Assembly (NCBI GenBank): GCA_907163375.1 | Contig: CAJQUW010007920.1 | Coordinates: 1-64,000 of the forward strand | Direction of reading: 5' to 3' | Source: Prostheceraeus crozeri | Taxonomy: Eukaryota > Platyhelminthes > Polycladida > Euryleptidae | Length of the DNA: 64,000 nt | Part shown: positions 23,001 to 34,994 of the stretch, piece after piece | How the letters are laid out: every line of letters begins with the position of its first letter | Numbering within the stretch: position 1 is the stretch's first letter | Position numbers and translations under genes: made by a program | The notes under the pieces: generated by a model | The model's database searches: none | What the model saw: only the letters and a program-made list of their open reading frames with translations | Told to the model about the DNA's origin: nothing

Positions 23001-26000
23001 CTCTCTTCTTCTCTTCTTCTTTCTCTCTTTCTCTTCTTTCTCTTTCTTCTCTCTTCTTCTCTTCTTTCTCTTCTTCTCTTTTCTTCTCTTTCTTCTTTCT
23101 TCTTCTTCTTCTTCTTTCTTCTTCTTCTTCTTTCTTCTCTTCTCTCTTTCTTCTCTTTCTCTTCTTTCTTCTTCTTCTTTCTCTTCTTCTTCTCTTCTTC
23201 TTTCTTCTCTTCTCTTCTTTCTCTCTCTTTCTTCTTTCTCTTTTCTCTTCTTCTCTTTCTCTTCTTCTCTTCTCTCTTTCTTTCTCTCTTTCTTCTTCTC
23301 TCTTCTTCTCTTTCTTCTCTTTCTCTTCTTCTTTCTCTTCTTCTCTTCTTCTTTCTTCTCTTCTCTTTCTTCTCTTCTTCTTTCTTTCTTCTTCTCTTCT
23401 CTTCTTCTCTTCTTCTTCTCTTCTTCTTCTTCTTCTTTCTTTCTCTTCTCTTCTTTCTCTCTTCTTCTTCTTTCTTTCTCTTTCTTCTTTTCTTCTTCTT
23501 TCTTCTCTTTCTTTCTTCTTCTTTCTTCTTCTCTTTCTCTTTCTTCTTCTCTCTTTCTTCTTCTTTCTTCTTCTTTCTTCTTCTCTTTCTTCTTTCTCTT
23601 CTCTTCTTTTCCTTCTTCTTCTCTTTCTTCTTCTTCTCTTCTTTCTTCTTTCTTTTCTTCTCTCTCTTCTCTTCTCTTTCTTCTTCTTCTTTCTCTTCTT
23701 CTTCTTTCTCTTCTTCTCTTCTTCTCTTTCTTCTCTTTCTCTTCTTCTTTCTTCTTTCTCTTCTTCTTTCTTTTCTTCTTCTCTTTTCTTCTCTCTTTCT
23801 TTCTTCTTCTCTTTCTTCTCTCTTTCTTTCTTCTTCTTCTTCTCTTCTTCTTTCTTCTTTCTTTCTCTCTTCTTCTTTCTTTCTCTTCTCTTCTTTCTCT
23901 TCTTCTTCTTTCTTCTCTTTTCTTCTCTCTTTCTTCTTCTTCTCTTTCTCTTCTTCTTCTTTCTTTCTTTCTTCTTCTTCTCTCTTTCTTCTTTCTTCTT
24001 CTTTCTCTTCTTCTTTCTCTTTCTTCTTCTTTCTCTTCTTTCTTCTCTTCTCTTCTTCTTTCTTCTTCTTTCTTCTCTTCTTTCTTTCTTTCTTCTTCTC
24101 TTCTTTCTCTTCTTTCTCTTCTCTTTCTCTCTTCTTCTTTCTTTCTCTCTTCTTCTTTCTTTCTCTTCTTCTCTTCTCTTTCTTCTTTCTTCTTTCTCTT
24201 CTCTTTTCTTCTCTTCTTCTCTTTCTCTTCTTCTTTCTTCTTCTCTTTCTCTTCTTTCTTCTTTCTCTCTCTTTCTTTCTCTTCTTCTTTCTTTCTTCTT
24301 CTTTCTTCTTCTTCTTTCTCTTCTCTTTCTCTTCTTCTTTCTTCTTTCTCTTCTCTTTCTCTTCTTCTTCTCTTTCTCTTCTTTCTTCTCTTCTTTCTTT
24401 CTCTTCTTCTCTTCTTTCTTCTTCTCTTTCTTCTTCTCTTCTCTCTTTCTTCTTCTTCTCTTCTTTCTCTTCTTCTCTTTCTTCTCTTCTTCTTCTTTCT
24501 CTCTTCTCTCTTCTTTCTTTCTCTTCTTTCTCTCTTTCTCTTTCTTTCTCTCTTCTTCTCTTCTTTCTTCTTTCTCTCTCTTCTTTTCTCTCTCTCTTCT
24601 CTTCTCTTTCTTCTCTTTCTTCTTCTCTTTCTTCTTCTTTCTCTTCTTCTCTTTCTTCTCTCTTCTTCTCTTTCTCTCTTCTTTCTCTTTCTTTCTTCTT
24701 CTTCTTTCTCTCTTCTTCTTCTCTTTCTTCTTCTTCTCTCTTTCTTCTCTTTCTTTTCTCTCTTTCTTCTTCTTCTTTCTCTTCTTCTCTTTCTTCTCTT
24801 CTTTCTCTTCTCTTCTCTTCTCTCTTTCTTCTTTCTTTCTCTTCTTTCTCTCTTCTTCTTCTTCTTCTCTTTCTCTTCTTTCTCTTTCTCTTCTTCTTTC
24901 TCTTTCTTCTTCTTCTCTTCTCTTTCTTCTTCTCTTCTCTTTCTCTTTCTTCTTCTCTTCTCTTTCTTTCTCTTCTTCTCTTTCTCTTCTCTTCTTCTTC
25001 TCTTCTCTTTCTCTTCTTCTCTTCTCTTCTTCTTTCTTCTCTTCTTTCTCTCTTTCTTTCTCTCTTTCTTCTCTCTTTTCTTTCTTCTCTTCTTCTTCTC
25101 TTCTCTTCTTTCTCTTCTTCTTCTCTTCTTCTTTCTTCTTTCTCTTCTTCTTTCTCTTCTTTTCTCTTCTCTCTTCTTCTTTCTTTCTCTTCTTCTTTCT
25201 TCTTTCTTTCTTCTTCTCTTCTTCTCTTTCTCTTCTTCTTTCTTCTTCTTTCTTCTTCTTCTCTTCTTTCTTCTTTCTCTTTCTTCTTCTTCTTTCTTCT
25301 TTCTCTTCTTCTCTTTCTTCTTCTTTCTTCTTCTCTTTCTTTCTTCTTTCTCTTCTTCTTCTTCTTTCTCTTTCTTTCTTCTTCTCTTCTCTTTCTTCTC
25401 TCTTTCTTCTTTCTCTTTCTCTTCTTTCTCTTTCTTCTTCTCTTCTTCTTTCTTCTTTCTCTTCTTCTCTTCTCTTCTCTTCTTTCTTCTTTCTTCTCTC
25501 TTCTTTCTTCTCTTCTTCTTCTTTCTTCTTCTCTTTCCTTTCTTCTTCTTCTTTCTTTCTTCTTCTTTCTCTTCTTTCTTCTTCTCTTTCTTCTTTCTTT
25601 CTTCTTCTCTTTCTTCTTCTTCTCTCTTCTCTTCTTTCTTTCTTTCTCTTCTTTCTCTTCTTCTTCTTCTTCTCTCTTCTTCTTTCTTCTTCCTTCTTCT
25701 CTTTCTTCTTTCTCTTCTTTCTTCTCTTTCTTCTTCTTCTCTTTCTCTTCTTTCTCTTTCTTCTTCTCTCTTCTTTCTTCTTCTTCTTCTTCTTTCTCTT
25801 TCTTCTTCTTCTCTTTCTTCTTTCTCTTCTTCTTCTCTTTCTCTTTCTTCTTCTTCTTTCTCTCTTTCTTCTTCTTTCTTCTTCTTCTTCTCTTCTTCTT
25901 TCTCTTCTTTCTTCTCTCTTCTTTCTCTTCTTTCTTCTTTCTCTCTTTCTCTTCTCTTCTTCTTTCTCTTCTTCTCTTTCTTTCTCTTCTTCTCTTCTCT

Positions 26001-27984
26001 TCTTTCTTCTTTCTCTTTCTTCTCTTTCTTTCTCTTCTCTCTCTTCTTTCTCTTCTTTCTTCTTTCTTCTTCTCTTCTTCTTCTCTTTCTCTTCTTCTTT
26101 CTTCTCTTCTTCTTTCTTCTTTCTTTCTTCTTCTTTCTTCTCTTCTTCTTTCTCTCTCTCTTCTTTCTTCTTCTTTCTTCTTTCTCTTCTTCTTTCTTTC
26201 TCTTTCTTCTTTCTTCTCTTTCTTCTTCTCTTTCTTCTCTTCTCTCTTTCTTCTTCTCTTCTTCTTCTTCTTTCTCTTTCTTTCTCTTCTTCTCTTTCTC
26301 TTTCTTCTTCTTTCTTCTTCTTTCTCTTCTTTCTTCTCTTTCTTCTTCTCTTCTTCTCTTTCTTCTTTCTTCTTTCTCTTCTCTCTTCTTCTCTTTCTTC
26401 TCTTCTTCTTTCTTTCTCTCTTTCTTCTCTTCTTCTTTCTCTTCTTCTTTCTTCTTTCTTCTCTTTTCTTCTTCTCTTCTTCTTCTCTTCTCTCTTCTTC
26501 TTCTTTCTTCTTCTTTCTTCTTCTCTCTTTCTTCTTCTCTTCTTTCTTCTTCTCTTTCTTCTTCTTCTTCTCTTTCTTCTTCTTCTTCTCTTCTTTCTTT
26601 CTTCTCTTCTTTCTTCTTCTTCTCTTTCTTTCTCTTCTTTCTTTCTTTCTTCTCTTTCTCTTCTTCTTTCTTCTTCTTTCTTCTTCTCTCTTTCTTCTTT
26701 CTTCTTCTCTTTCTCTCTTTCTTCTTCTTTCTTCTCTTCTTTCTCTTTCTTTCTTCTTTCTTCTCTCTTTCTTCTTCTCTTCTTCTTTCTTTCTTTCTCT
26801 TCTTTCTCTTCTTCTCTTTTCTTCTTTCTTCTTCTTCTCTTTTCTTCTTCTTCTCTTTCTTCTCTCTTTCTTCTCTTTCTCTTCTCTTCTTCTTCTCTTT
26901 CTTTCTTCTCTTCTTTCTTTCTTCTTCTTTCTTCTTCTCTTCTTTCTCTTCTTCTTTCTTCTTTCTCTTTCTCTCTTCTTCTCTTCTTCTTTCTCTTCTT
27001 CTCTTCTTTCTCTTCTTCTTCTTCTCTTTCTCTTCTTCTTCTCTTTCTCTTCTTCTTTCTCTTCTTCTTTCTTTCTTTCTCTTCTTCTCTTTCTCTTCTT
27101 CTTCTTTCTTTCTCTTCTTCTCTTTCTTCTTCTTCTTCTCTCTTCTTTTCTCTTTCTCTTCTTTCTTCTCTTCTCTTTCTTCTTTCTCTCTTCTTCTCTT
27201 TTCTCTTCTTTCTTCTTCTTCTCTTTCTTCTCTCTTCTTTCTTCTTCTCTTCTTTCTCTTCTCTTTCTTTCTTCTCTTCTTTCTCTTCTTCTTTTCTTCT
27301 CTTCTTCTCTTTCTCTTTCTTCTCTTTCTTCTCTTCTTTCTCTTCTTTCTTCTCTTCTTTCTTCTTCTCTCTTTCTTCTCTTCTTTCTTCTTTCTCTTCT
27401 TCTTTCTCTTCTTCTCTTCTTTCTCTCTTCTCTTCTTCTTCTTCTTTCTCTTCTCTTCTTCTTTCTTCTTCTTTCTTCTTTCTCTCTTCTTCTTCTCTCT
27501 TCTTTCTTCTTCTTTCTCTTCTCTTTCTTTCTTTCTCTTCTTCCTTTCTTCTTCTTTCTTCTCTTTCTCTTCTTTCTTTCTTCTTTCTTCTTCTCTTCTC
27601 TTCTTCTCTCTTCTTTCTTCTCTTCTTTCTCTCTTCTTTCTTCTTCTCTTCTTCTTTCTCTTCTTCTCTTTCTCTTCTTCTTTCTCTCTTCTTTCTTCTC
27701 TTCTTTCTCTTTTCTTCTTCTTTCTCTTCTTCTTCTCTTTCTTCTTCTCTTCTTTCTCTTTCTTCTTTCTTCTCTTCTTTCTTCTTCTTCTCTCTCTCTT
27801 CTTCTTTTCTTCTCTTCTCTTCTCTTTCTCTTCTTCTCTCTTCTTCTTCTCTTTCTCTTCTCTTCTCTTCTTCTTCTTTCTCTTCTTCTTCTTTCTTCTC
27901 TTCTCTTCTCTTCCTCTTCTTCTCTTCCTCTTCTTCTTCTTCTTCTCTTTCTTCTCTTCTTTCTTTCCTTCTTCTCTTCTCTCT
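5052..27984 (+). repeat. 23-kb polypyrimidine (CTT/CTTT/CTCTT) tract
   Basis: About 22.9 kb of almost pure C and T on the + strand. Only a few tens of purines interrupt it, clustered near the edges, at about 10476, at a small GCTGCTGCT patch near 10641-10650, and at isolated points such as 21318, 21582 and 22060. The text is an irregular mix of ttc, tttc and tctc words. TTT words are common outside and scarce in a core from about 18.2 to 21.3 kb. With no A or G on + (and no T or C on -), stop codons cannot occur, so open frames thousands of codons long appear on both strands and mean nothing. Long polypurine-polypyrimidine mirror DNA is known to form triplex (H-DNA). The CBL pre-mRNA would carry the U/C strand. 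Length and texture may be distorted by long-read error. Confidence 0.95.
19899..20031 (+). repeat. Perfect 11-bp microsatellite core inside the pyrimidine tract
   Basis: The unit ctcttcttctt repeats about 12 times without error, unlike the irregular sequence around it. It may show the ancestral or most recently amplified unit, or simply a better-resolved part of the tract. Confidence 0.85.
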
Positions 27985-28033
27985 ATACTTACTTACTTCT
28001 CCTAGGCTTTTCATTAAGTGAATTAAAGCTCAT

Positions 28034-31000
28034 TAAGTCAGGACTTCTATCCACTGCACCATCACGGAGACCAATGATGCTGACGGACTTTTTCCACCTC
28101 GTGAGACATCCTGAGATGGTGAGGCAGCACTTATATCCACTGCACCATCACGGAGACCAAAGATGCTGACGGTCGGTCTCCACCTCGTGACACACTTTGC
28201 TGGGATGGTGGTGGGCAGGACATTGTATCCACTGCAACCGTCACGGAGACCAATGATACTCACGGAAACTCTCCACCTCGTGACCACATACATGGGATGG
28301 TGAGTCAGGACTTCTATCCACTGCACCGCCACACGGAGACCAATGAATGCTGACAGACTGTCTCCACCTCGTGAACACATCATTGAGATGGTGAGTCAGG
28401 ACTTCTATCCACTTGCACCGCCACGGAGACCAATGATGCTACACGGACGGTCTCTCACCTCGTTGGACACATGCTGGGATGGTGATGAGGCAGGACATTG
28501 GTTATCCACTGCACCGTCACGGAGACCAATGATGATGACGGACGGGCGTCTCCACCTCGTGGACACATGCTGGGATGGTGAGGCAGGTACTTCTATCCAT
28601 CTGCACCATCACGGGAGACCCAATGGAGTGCTGACGGTCGGTCCTCGCACCTAGTGACACAATCCCTGGGACGGTGAGGCAGGACTTGTATCCACTGCAC
28701 CGTCACGGAGAGCTATGATGCTCACGGACGGTCTCCACCTCGTGACACATGCTGGGATGGTGAGGGCAGCACTTATATCCACTGCAAACCGTCACGGAGA
28801 ACCTAGATGATAGCTGACGGACGGTCTGCCACCTCGTGACACATCCTGAGATGGTTGAGGCAGGACTTCTATCCACTGCACAGCGTCCACGGAGACCAAT
28901 GATTGCCTCACGGGACGCGTCCTCCACCTCGTGACACATGCTGGGATGGTGAGTCAGGACTTGTTATCCACTTGTACCGTCACGGAGACCAATGATGCTG
29001 ACGGATCGGTCTCCACCTCGTGACACATCCTGGGCGATGGTGATATGAGGACAGGGACTTCCTATCCACTCCACCATCACGGAGGACCAATGATGCTGGA
29101 CTGGCAGTGTTCTACCTCGTGAGACAATCCTGAGATGGTGAGGCAGCACTCTATTAATCCACCTGCACCGTCACGGAGACCAATGACTGCTGACGGACGG
29201 TCTCCTCCAACCCCACCTCGTGACACATGCTGGGATGGTGAGGCAGGATTGTAATCCACTGCACCGTCACAGGAGACCAATGATGCTTGACGGACGGTCT
29301 CCACCTCGTGACACATGCTGGGATGGTGAGGCAGGACTTCTAATTCCACTGCACCGTCACGGAGAACCAATGATTGTTGACGGGACGGGTCTCCACCTCG
29401 TGTACACATGCTGGATGGTGAGGCAGGACTTGTATCCACTGCACCGTCACGGAGACCAATGATGCTGACGGACGGTCTCCACCTCGTGACACATGCTGGG
29501 ATGGTGAGTCAGGACTTGTATCCACTGCACCGTCACGGAGACCAATGATGCTGACGGACGGTCTCCACCTCGTGACACATCCTGGGACGGTGAGGCAGGA
29601 CTTGTATCCACTGCACCGTCACGGAGACCAATGATGCTGACGGATGGTCCCCACCTCGTGACACATGCTGGGTATGGTGAGGCAGGACTTGTAACCACTG
29701 CACCGTCACGGAGACCAATGATGCTGACGGACGGTCTCCACCTCGTGACACATGCTGGGATGGTGAGTCAGGACTTGTATCCACTGTACCGTCACGGAGA
29801 CCAATGATGCTGACGGACGGTCTCCACCTCGTGACACATCCTGGGATGGTGAGGCAGGACTTCTATCCACTCCACCATCACGGAGACCAATGATGCTGAC
29901 TGGCAGTGTCTACCTCGTGAGACATCCTGAGATGGTGAGGCAGCACTTATATCCACTGCACCGTCACGGAGACCAATGATGCTGACGGACGGTCCTCCAC
30001 CTCGTGACACATGCTGGGGATGGTTGAGGCAGGACGATGTATCCACTGCACATCCGTCACGGGAGTGCACCAATGATGCTGACGGACGGTCTCCACCTCG
30101 TGACACATGCCTGGGATGGTGAGTGAGGAGCAGGCACTTGTATCCACTGCACCGTCAACGGAGACCAATGATGCTGACGGACGTCCTCCACACCTCGTGA
30201 CACATGCTGGGATGGTGAGTCAGACTTCTATCCACTGCATTACCGTCACGGAGACCAATGATGCTGACGGGACGGTCTCCAACCTCGTGACACAAGCTGG
30301 GATGTGAGGCAGGACTTCTATCCACTGCAACCGTCACGGAGACCAATGATGCTGACAGACGGTCTCCACCTCGTGACCACATCCTGGGATGGTGAGGCAG
30401 GACTTGTATCCACTGCACCGTCACGGAGGTCACCAATGATGCTGACGGAACGGTCTCCACCTCGTGAGACATCCTGAGATGGTGAGGCAGGACTTGTATC
30501 CACTGCACCGTCACGGAGAGGACCAATGATGCTGACGGAAACTCTCCACCTCGTGACACATACTGGGATGGTGAGTCAGGACTCTCTATCCACTGCAACC
30601 GTCAGGGAGACCAATGTGCTGACAGACAAGTCTCCACTCCACCTCGTGGCACCACATCCTAGATGGTGAGTCAGGACTTGTATCCCACTGCACCATCACG
30701 GAGACCAAAGATGCTGACTGGCAGTGTCTACCTCGTGAGACATCCTATGAGATGGTGAGGCAGCACTTATATCCACTGCAACCGTCCGGAGACCAATGAT
30801 GCTGACGGACGGTCCTCCACCTCGTGACCACATGCCCCCTTTTTGGGATGGTGAGGCAGGACTTGTTATCCACTGCACCGTCACGGAGACCAATGATGCT
30901 GACGGTCGGTCTCCACCTCGTGACACATGCTGGGGATGGTGAGGCAGGACTTCTGTATCCACTGCACCGTCACGGAGACCAATGATGCTGACGGACGGAT

Positions 31001-31914
31001 CTCACCTCGTGACACATGCTGGGATGGTGAGTCAGGACTTCTATCACACGTGCACCGTCACGGAGACCAATGATGCTGACGGACGGTCTCCACCATCCAC
31101 CTCGTGACACATACTGGGATGGTGAGTCAGGACTTCTATCCACTGCACCGTCACGGAGACCAATGATGCTGACAGACAGTCTCCACCTCGTGACACATCC
31201 TGAGATGGTGAGTCAGGACTTCTATCCACTGCACCGCCACGGAGACCCAAAGATGCTGGACTGGCAGTGTCTCCCTCGTGAGACATCCTGAGATGGTGAG
31301 GCAGCACTTTATCCCACTGCACCGTCACGGAGACCAATGATGCTGACGGACGGTCTCCACCTCGTGACACATGCTGGGATGGTGAGGCAGGTACTTGTTA
31401 TCCACTGCACCGTCACGGAAGACCAATGATGCTGACGGACGGTCTTCCAAACCTCGTGACACATGCTGGGATGGTGAGGCAGGACTTCTATCCACTGCAC
31501 CGTACGGAGAACCAATGATGCTGACGGACGGTCTCCAACCCTCGTGTACACATGCAGGGATGGGTTGAGTCAGGACTTGTAGTCATCACTGCACACCGTC
31601 ACACGGAGAAACCAATTGATGCTGACAGACGGTCTCCACAATCGTGACACAATGCTGGGATGGTGAGGCAGGACTTCTATCCACTGTACCGTCACGGAGA
31701 CCAATGATGCTGACGGACGGTCTCCACCTCGTTGGACACATCCTGGGATGGTGAGGGCAGGACTTCTATCCACTGCACACCGTCACGGTGTACCAATGTC
31801 TGGCTGACAGACGGTCTCCACCTCGTGACACAGTCCTGGGACGGTGAGGCAGGAACTTCTATCCAAACTGCACCATCACGGAGACCAATGATGATCGGAC
31901 AGACGGTCTCTCCA
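28034..31914 (-). repeat. Satellite A, copy 1 (86-bp unit), noisy
   Basis: About 43-45 units of an 86-bp repeat containing gagaccaatgatgctgacgg and cacctcgtgacacatgctgg. On the minus strand each unit reads as a tRNA-like head: cggtgcagtgg resembles an A box (one mismatch), and ggtggagac sits about 38 bases later where a B box would be (two mismatches). Single-base and few-base insertions are frequent, except at about 29440-29990, which is nearly clean. Unit variants from 29528 onward follow the same order as in 35001-37280. Short open frames on either strand are by-products of the repeat. Confidence 0.92.
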
Positions 31915-32450
31915 CTTTATAATTTAAATTTCCTCTGAAATCATTTTCTGGTAATAGTCCGCGTAATTTTTATCACAACAATAGTTTTACTTCTGTTGCA
32001 GTATGGTTATGAAGGATAACACGTATAAATGTTCAAGTCAGACGTATCATCGCTGCAACGACCTCAATTTGCATGCTAGAACCGAATTAAGTAATCCACA
32101 CATTATCCTGCGTGTGTCACAATAACAAGCGAGTGTACTATAAATTTCGTTCGCAACGATAATTCAATTCTAACTGTACAGGAAGCTGATATCTATTTCC
32201 ATCGAAAGCTACACGAAAGATATTCATGGTCATGTGTCAGAACTACATGCTGAATTGCGCCGTTAACTTGAGATCACTAGGATATCACATGTAGGCAGTT
32301 GCTGTAGTGAAGGGAAACACATGTGGCTATCCGGCGTAAGCATCATGACAGTCAGTCTCCTCTCTGAGTTAATCTCTCATTGCAAAAAACATTCTACAGT
32401 AATAGTCACCTAAATGACACTTTTATAAGAAAAACACAAATAGAACTTTC
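31915..32450. other. Linker between satellites A and B, copy 1 (noisy)
   Basis: Single-copy-looking sequence that recurs at 37281-37787. This copy is about 30 bases longer, with differences that are mostly small insertions (for example an expanded run in the cgcgtaattt region). No coding or RNA feature is recognised. Confidence 0.8.
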
Positions 32451-34994
32451 ATCACCACGGAGGCCTGGATCCCACCTCCCTGCAGGCATACACACACACC
32501 TTCCAACTACTGCCCCACGGAAGCCTCGATCTTTTAGAATATCATTATATTTATCGAGCATTCTCCCACCTCCCTCCAGTCATACACACACACACCTTCC
32601 AACCACTGCACCTCGGAAGGCCTGATCCCACTCCCTGCAGTCATTACACACACACCTTTCCAACTACTGCACCACGGAGGCCTGGATCCCACCTCCTTCC
32701 GGTATCATCTGCACACCTTCCAACCACTGCACAACGAAGCCTCGATCCGCAACCATCCTGCAGTCATCCACAACACACGCTTCCAACACACTGCTGCACC
32801 ACGGAGGCCTGGGATCCCCACTTCCCTGCAGTCATCCACACACACCTTCCAACCACTGCACCACGGAGGCCTCGATCCCACTTCCCTGCAGTCATCCACA
32901 CACACCTTCCAACCACTGCACCACGGAGGCCTGGATCCCACTTCCATCCAGTCATACACACACACCTTCCAACCACTGCACCACGGAGGCCTCGATCCCA
33001 CCATCCTGCAGTCATACACACACACCTTCCAACCACTGCACCACGGAGGCCTCGATCCCACCATCCTGCAGTCATCCACACACACCTTCCAACCACTGCA
33101 CCACGGAGGCCTGGATCCCACTTCCCTGCAGTCATCCACACACCCCTTCCAACCACTGCACCAACGGAGGCCTCGATCCCACTTTACCTGCAGTCATCAA
33201 CACACACATTCCAACCACTGCACCACGGAGGCCTGGATCCCACTTCCATCCAGTCATACACACACACCTTCCAACCACTGCACCACGGAGGCCTCGATCC
33301 CACCTCCCTCTCAGTCAGCAACCACACTTTCCAACCACTGCACCCCACGGAGGACTCGATCCCACTTCCCTGCAGTCATACACACACCTTCCAACCACTG
33401 CTAATACGAAGAGAACCTCGATCCCTCCTCATTCCGGTCATACGCACACCTTCCAACCACTGCACCACGGAGACCTGGATCCCACCTTCCTTACCGGTCA
33501 TACACGCACACCTTCCAACCACTGCCAACCACGAGACCTCGATCCCACCACCGTGCAGTCATACACACACACCTTCCAACCACTGCAACCACGAAGACCT
33601 CGATCCCACCTCCTTCCGGTCATGCACACACCTTCCAACCACTGCACCACGGAGACCTCGATCCCACTTCCCTGCAGTCATACACACACCTTCCAACCAC
33701 TGCACCACGGAGGCCTCGATCCCACCTCCTTCCGGTCATCCGCACACCTTGCAACCACTGCACCACGGAGACCTCGATCCCACCATCCTGCAGTCATGCA
33801 CACACCTTCCAACCACTGCACCACGGAAGCCTCGATCCCACCACCGTGCAGTCATACACACACACCTTCCAACCACTGCACCACGGAGACCTCGATCCCA
33901 CCACCCTGCAGTCATGCACACACCTTCCAACCACTGCACCACGGAGGCCTGGATCCCACTTCCCTGCAGTCATGCACACACCTTCCAACCACTGCACCAC
34001 GGAGGCCTGGATCCCACCTCCTTCCGGTCATCCGCACACCCTCCAGCCACTGCACCACGAATGCCTGGATCCCACCATCCTGCAGTCATGCGCACACCTT
34101 GCAACCACTGCACCACGGAGGCCTGGATCCCACTTCCCTGCAGTCATACACACACACCTTCCAACCACTGCACCACGGAAGCCTCGATCCCACCACCCTG
34201 CAGTCATGCACACACCTTCCAACCACTGCACCACGGAAGCCTCGATCCCACCACCCTGCTGTCATACACACACACCTTCCAACCACTGCACCACGGAAGC
34301 CTCGATCCCACCTCCTTCCGGTCATGCCCGTCGCACAACCCTCCAACTACTGCACCACGAATGCCTGCATCCCACCATCCTGCAGTCATGCGCACACCTT
34401 GCAACCACTGCACCACGGAGGCCTGGATCCCACCATCCTGCAGTCATGCACACACCTTCCAACCACTGCACCACGGAGGCCTGGATCCCACCACCCTGCA
34501 GTCATACACACACACCTTCCAACCACTGCACCACGGAGGCCTGGATCCCACCACCCTGCAGTCATGCACACACCCTCCAACCACTGCACCACGGAGGCCT
34601 GGATCCCACCTCCCTGCAGTCATGCACACACCTTCCAACCACTGCACCACGGAGGCCTGGATCCCACTTCCCTGCAGTCATGCACACACCTTCCAACCAC
34701 TGCACCACGAATGCCTGGATCCCACCATCCTGCAGTCATGCGCACACCTTGCAACCACTGCACCACGGAGGCCTGGATCCCACTTCCCTGCAGTCATACA
34801 CACACACCTTCCAACCACTGCACCACGGAAGCCTCGATCCCACCACCCTGCAGTCATACACACACACCTTCCAACCACTGCACCACGGAAGCCTCGATCC
34901 CACCACCCTGCAGTCATACACACACACCTTCCAACCACTGCACCACGGAGGCCTGCATCCCACTTCCCTGCAGTCATGCGCACACGCTTTCCAA
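32451..34994 (-). repeat. Satellite B, copy 1 (58-60-bp unit)
   Basis: About 43 units with the text ccaaccactgcaccacgg, ggcctggatccc and ctgcagtcatgcacacac. On the minus strand each unit carries tggtgcagtgg, a perfect match to the Pol III A-box consensus, and about 33 bases later gatcgaggc (perfect B box, in units reading cctcgatccc) or gatccaggc (one mismatch). Noise is heavy to about 33600 and nearly absent after. One unit near 32530-32568 carries a roughly 35-base AT-rich insertion. Because 58 is not a multiple of 3 and the unit lacks stops, long Pro/His/Thr-rich open frames appear in several frames and are not genes. Confidence 0.92.

Noticed and set aside
4873-28169. Open frames of 7710 codons on + and one of 2144 codons on - (21580-28014)
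   Set aside because: They lie in a tract of only C and T (G and A on the other strand), where stop codons cannot occur. The predicted products are only Ser/Leu/Phe or Lys/Arg/Glu, with no domain.
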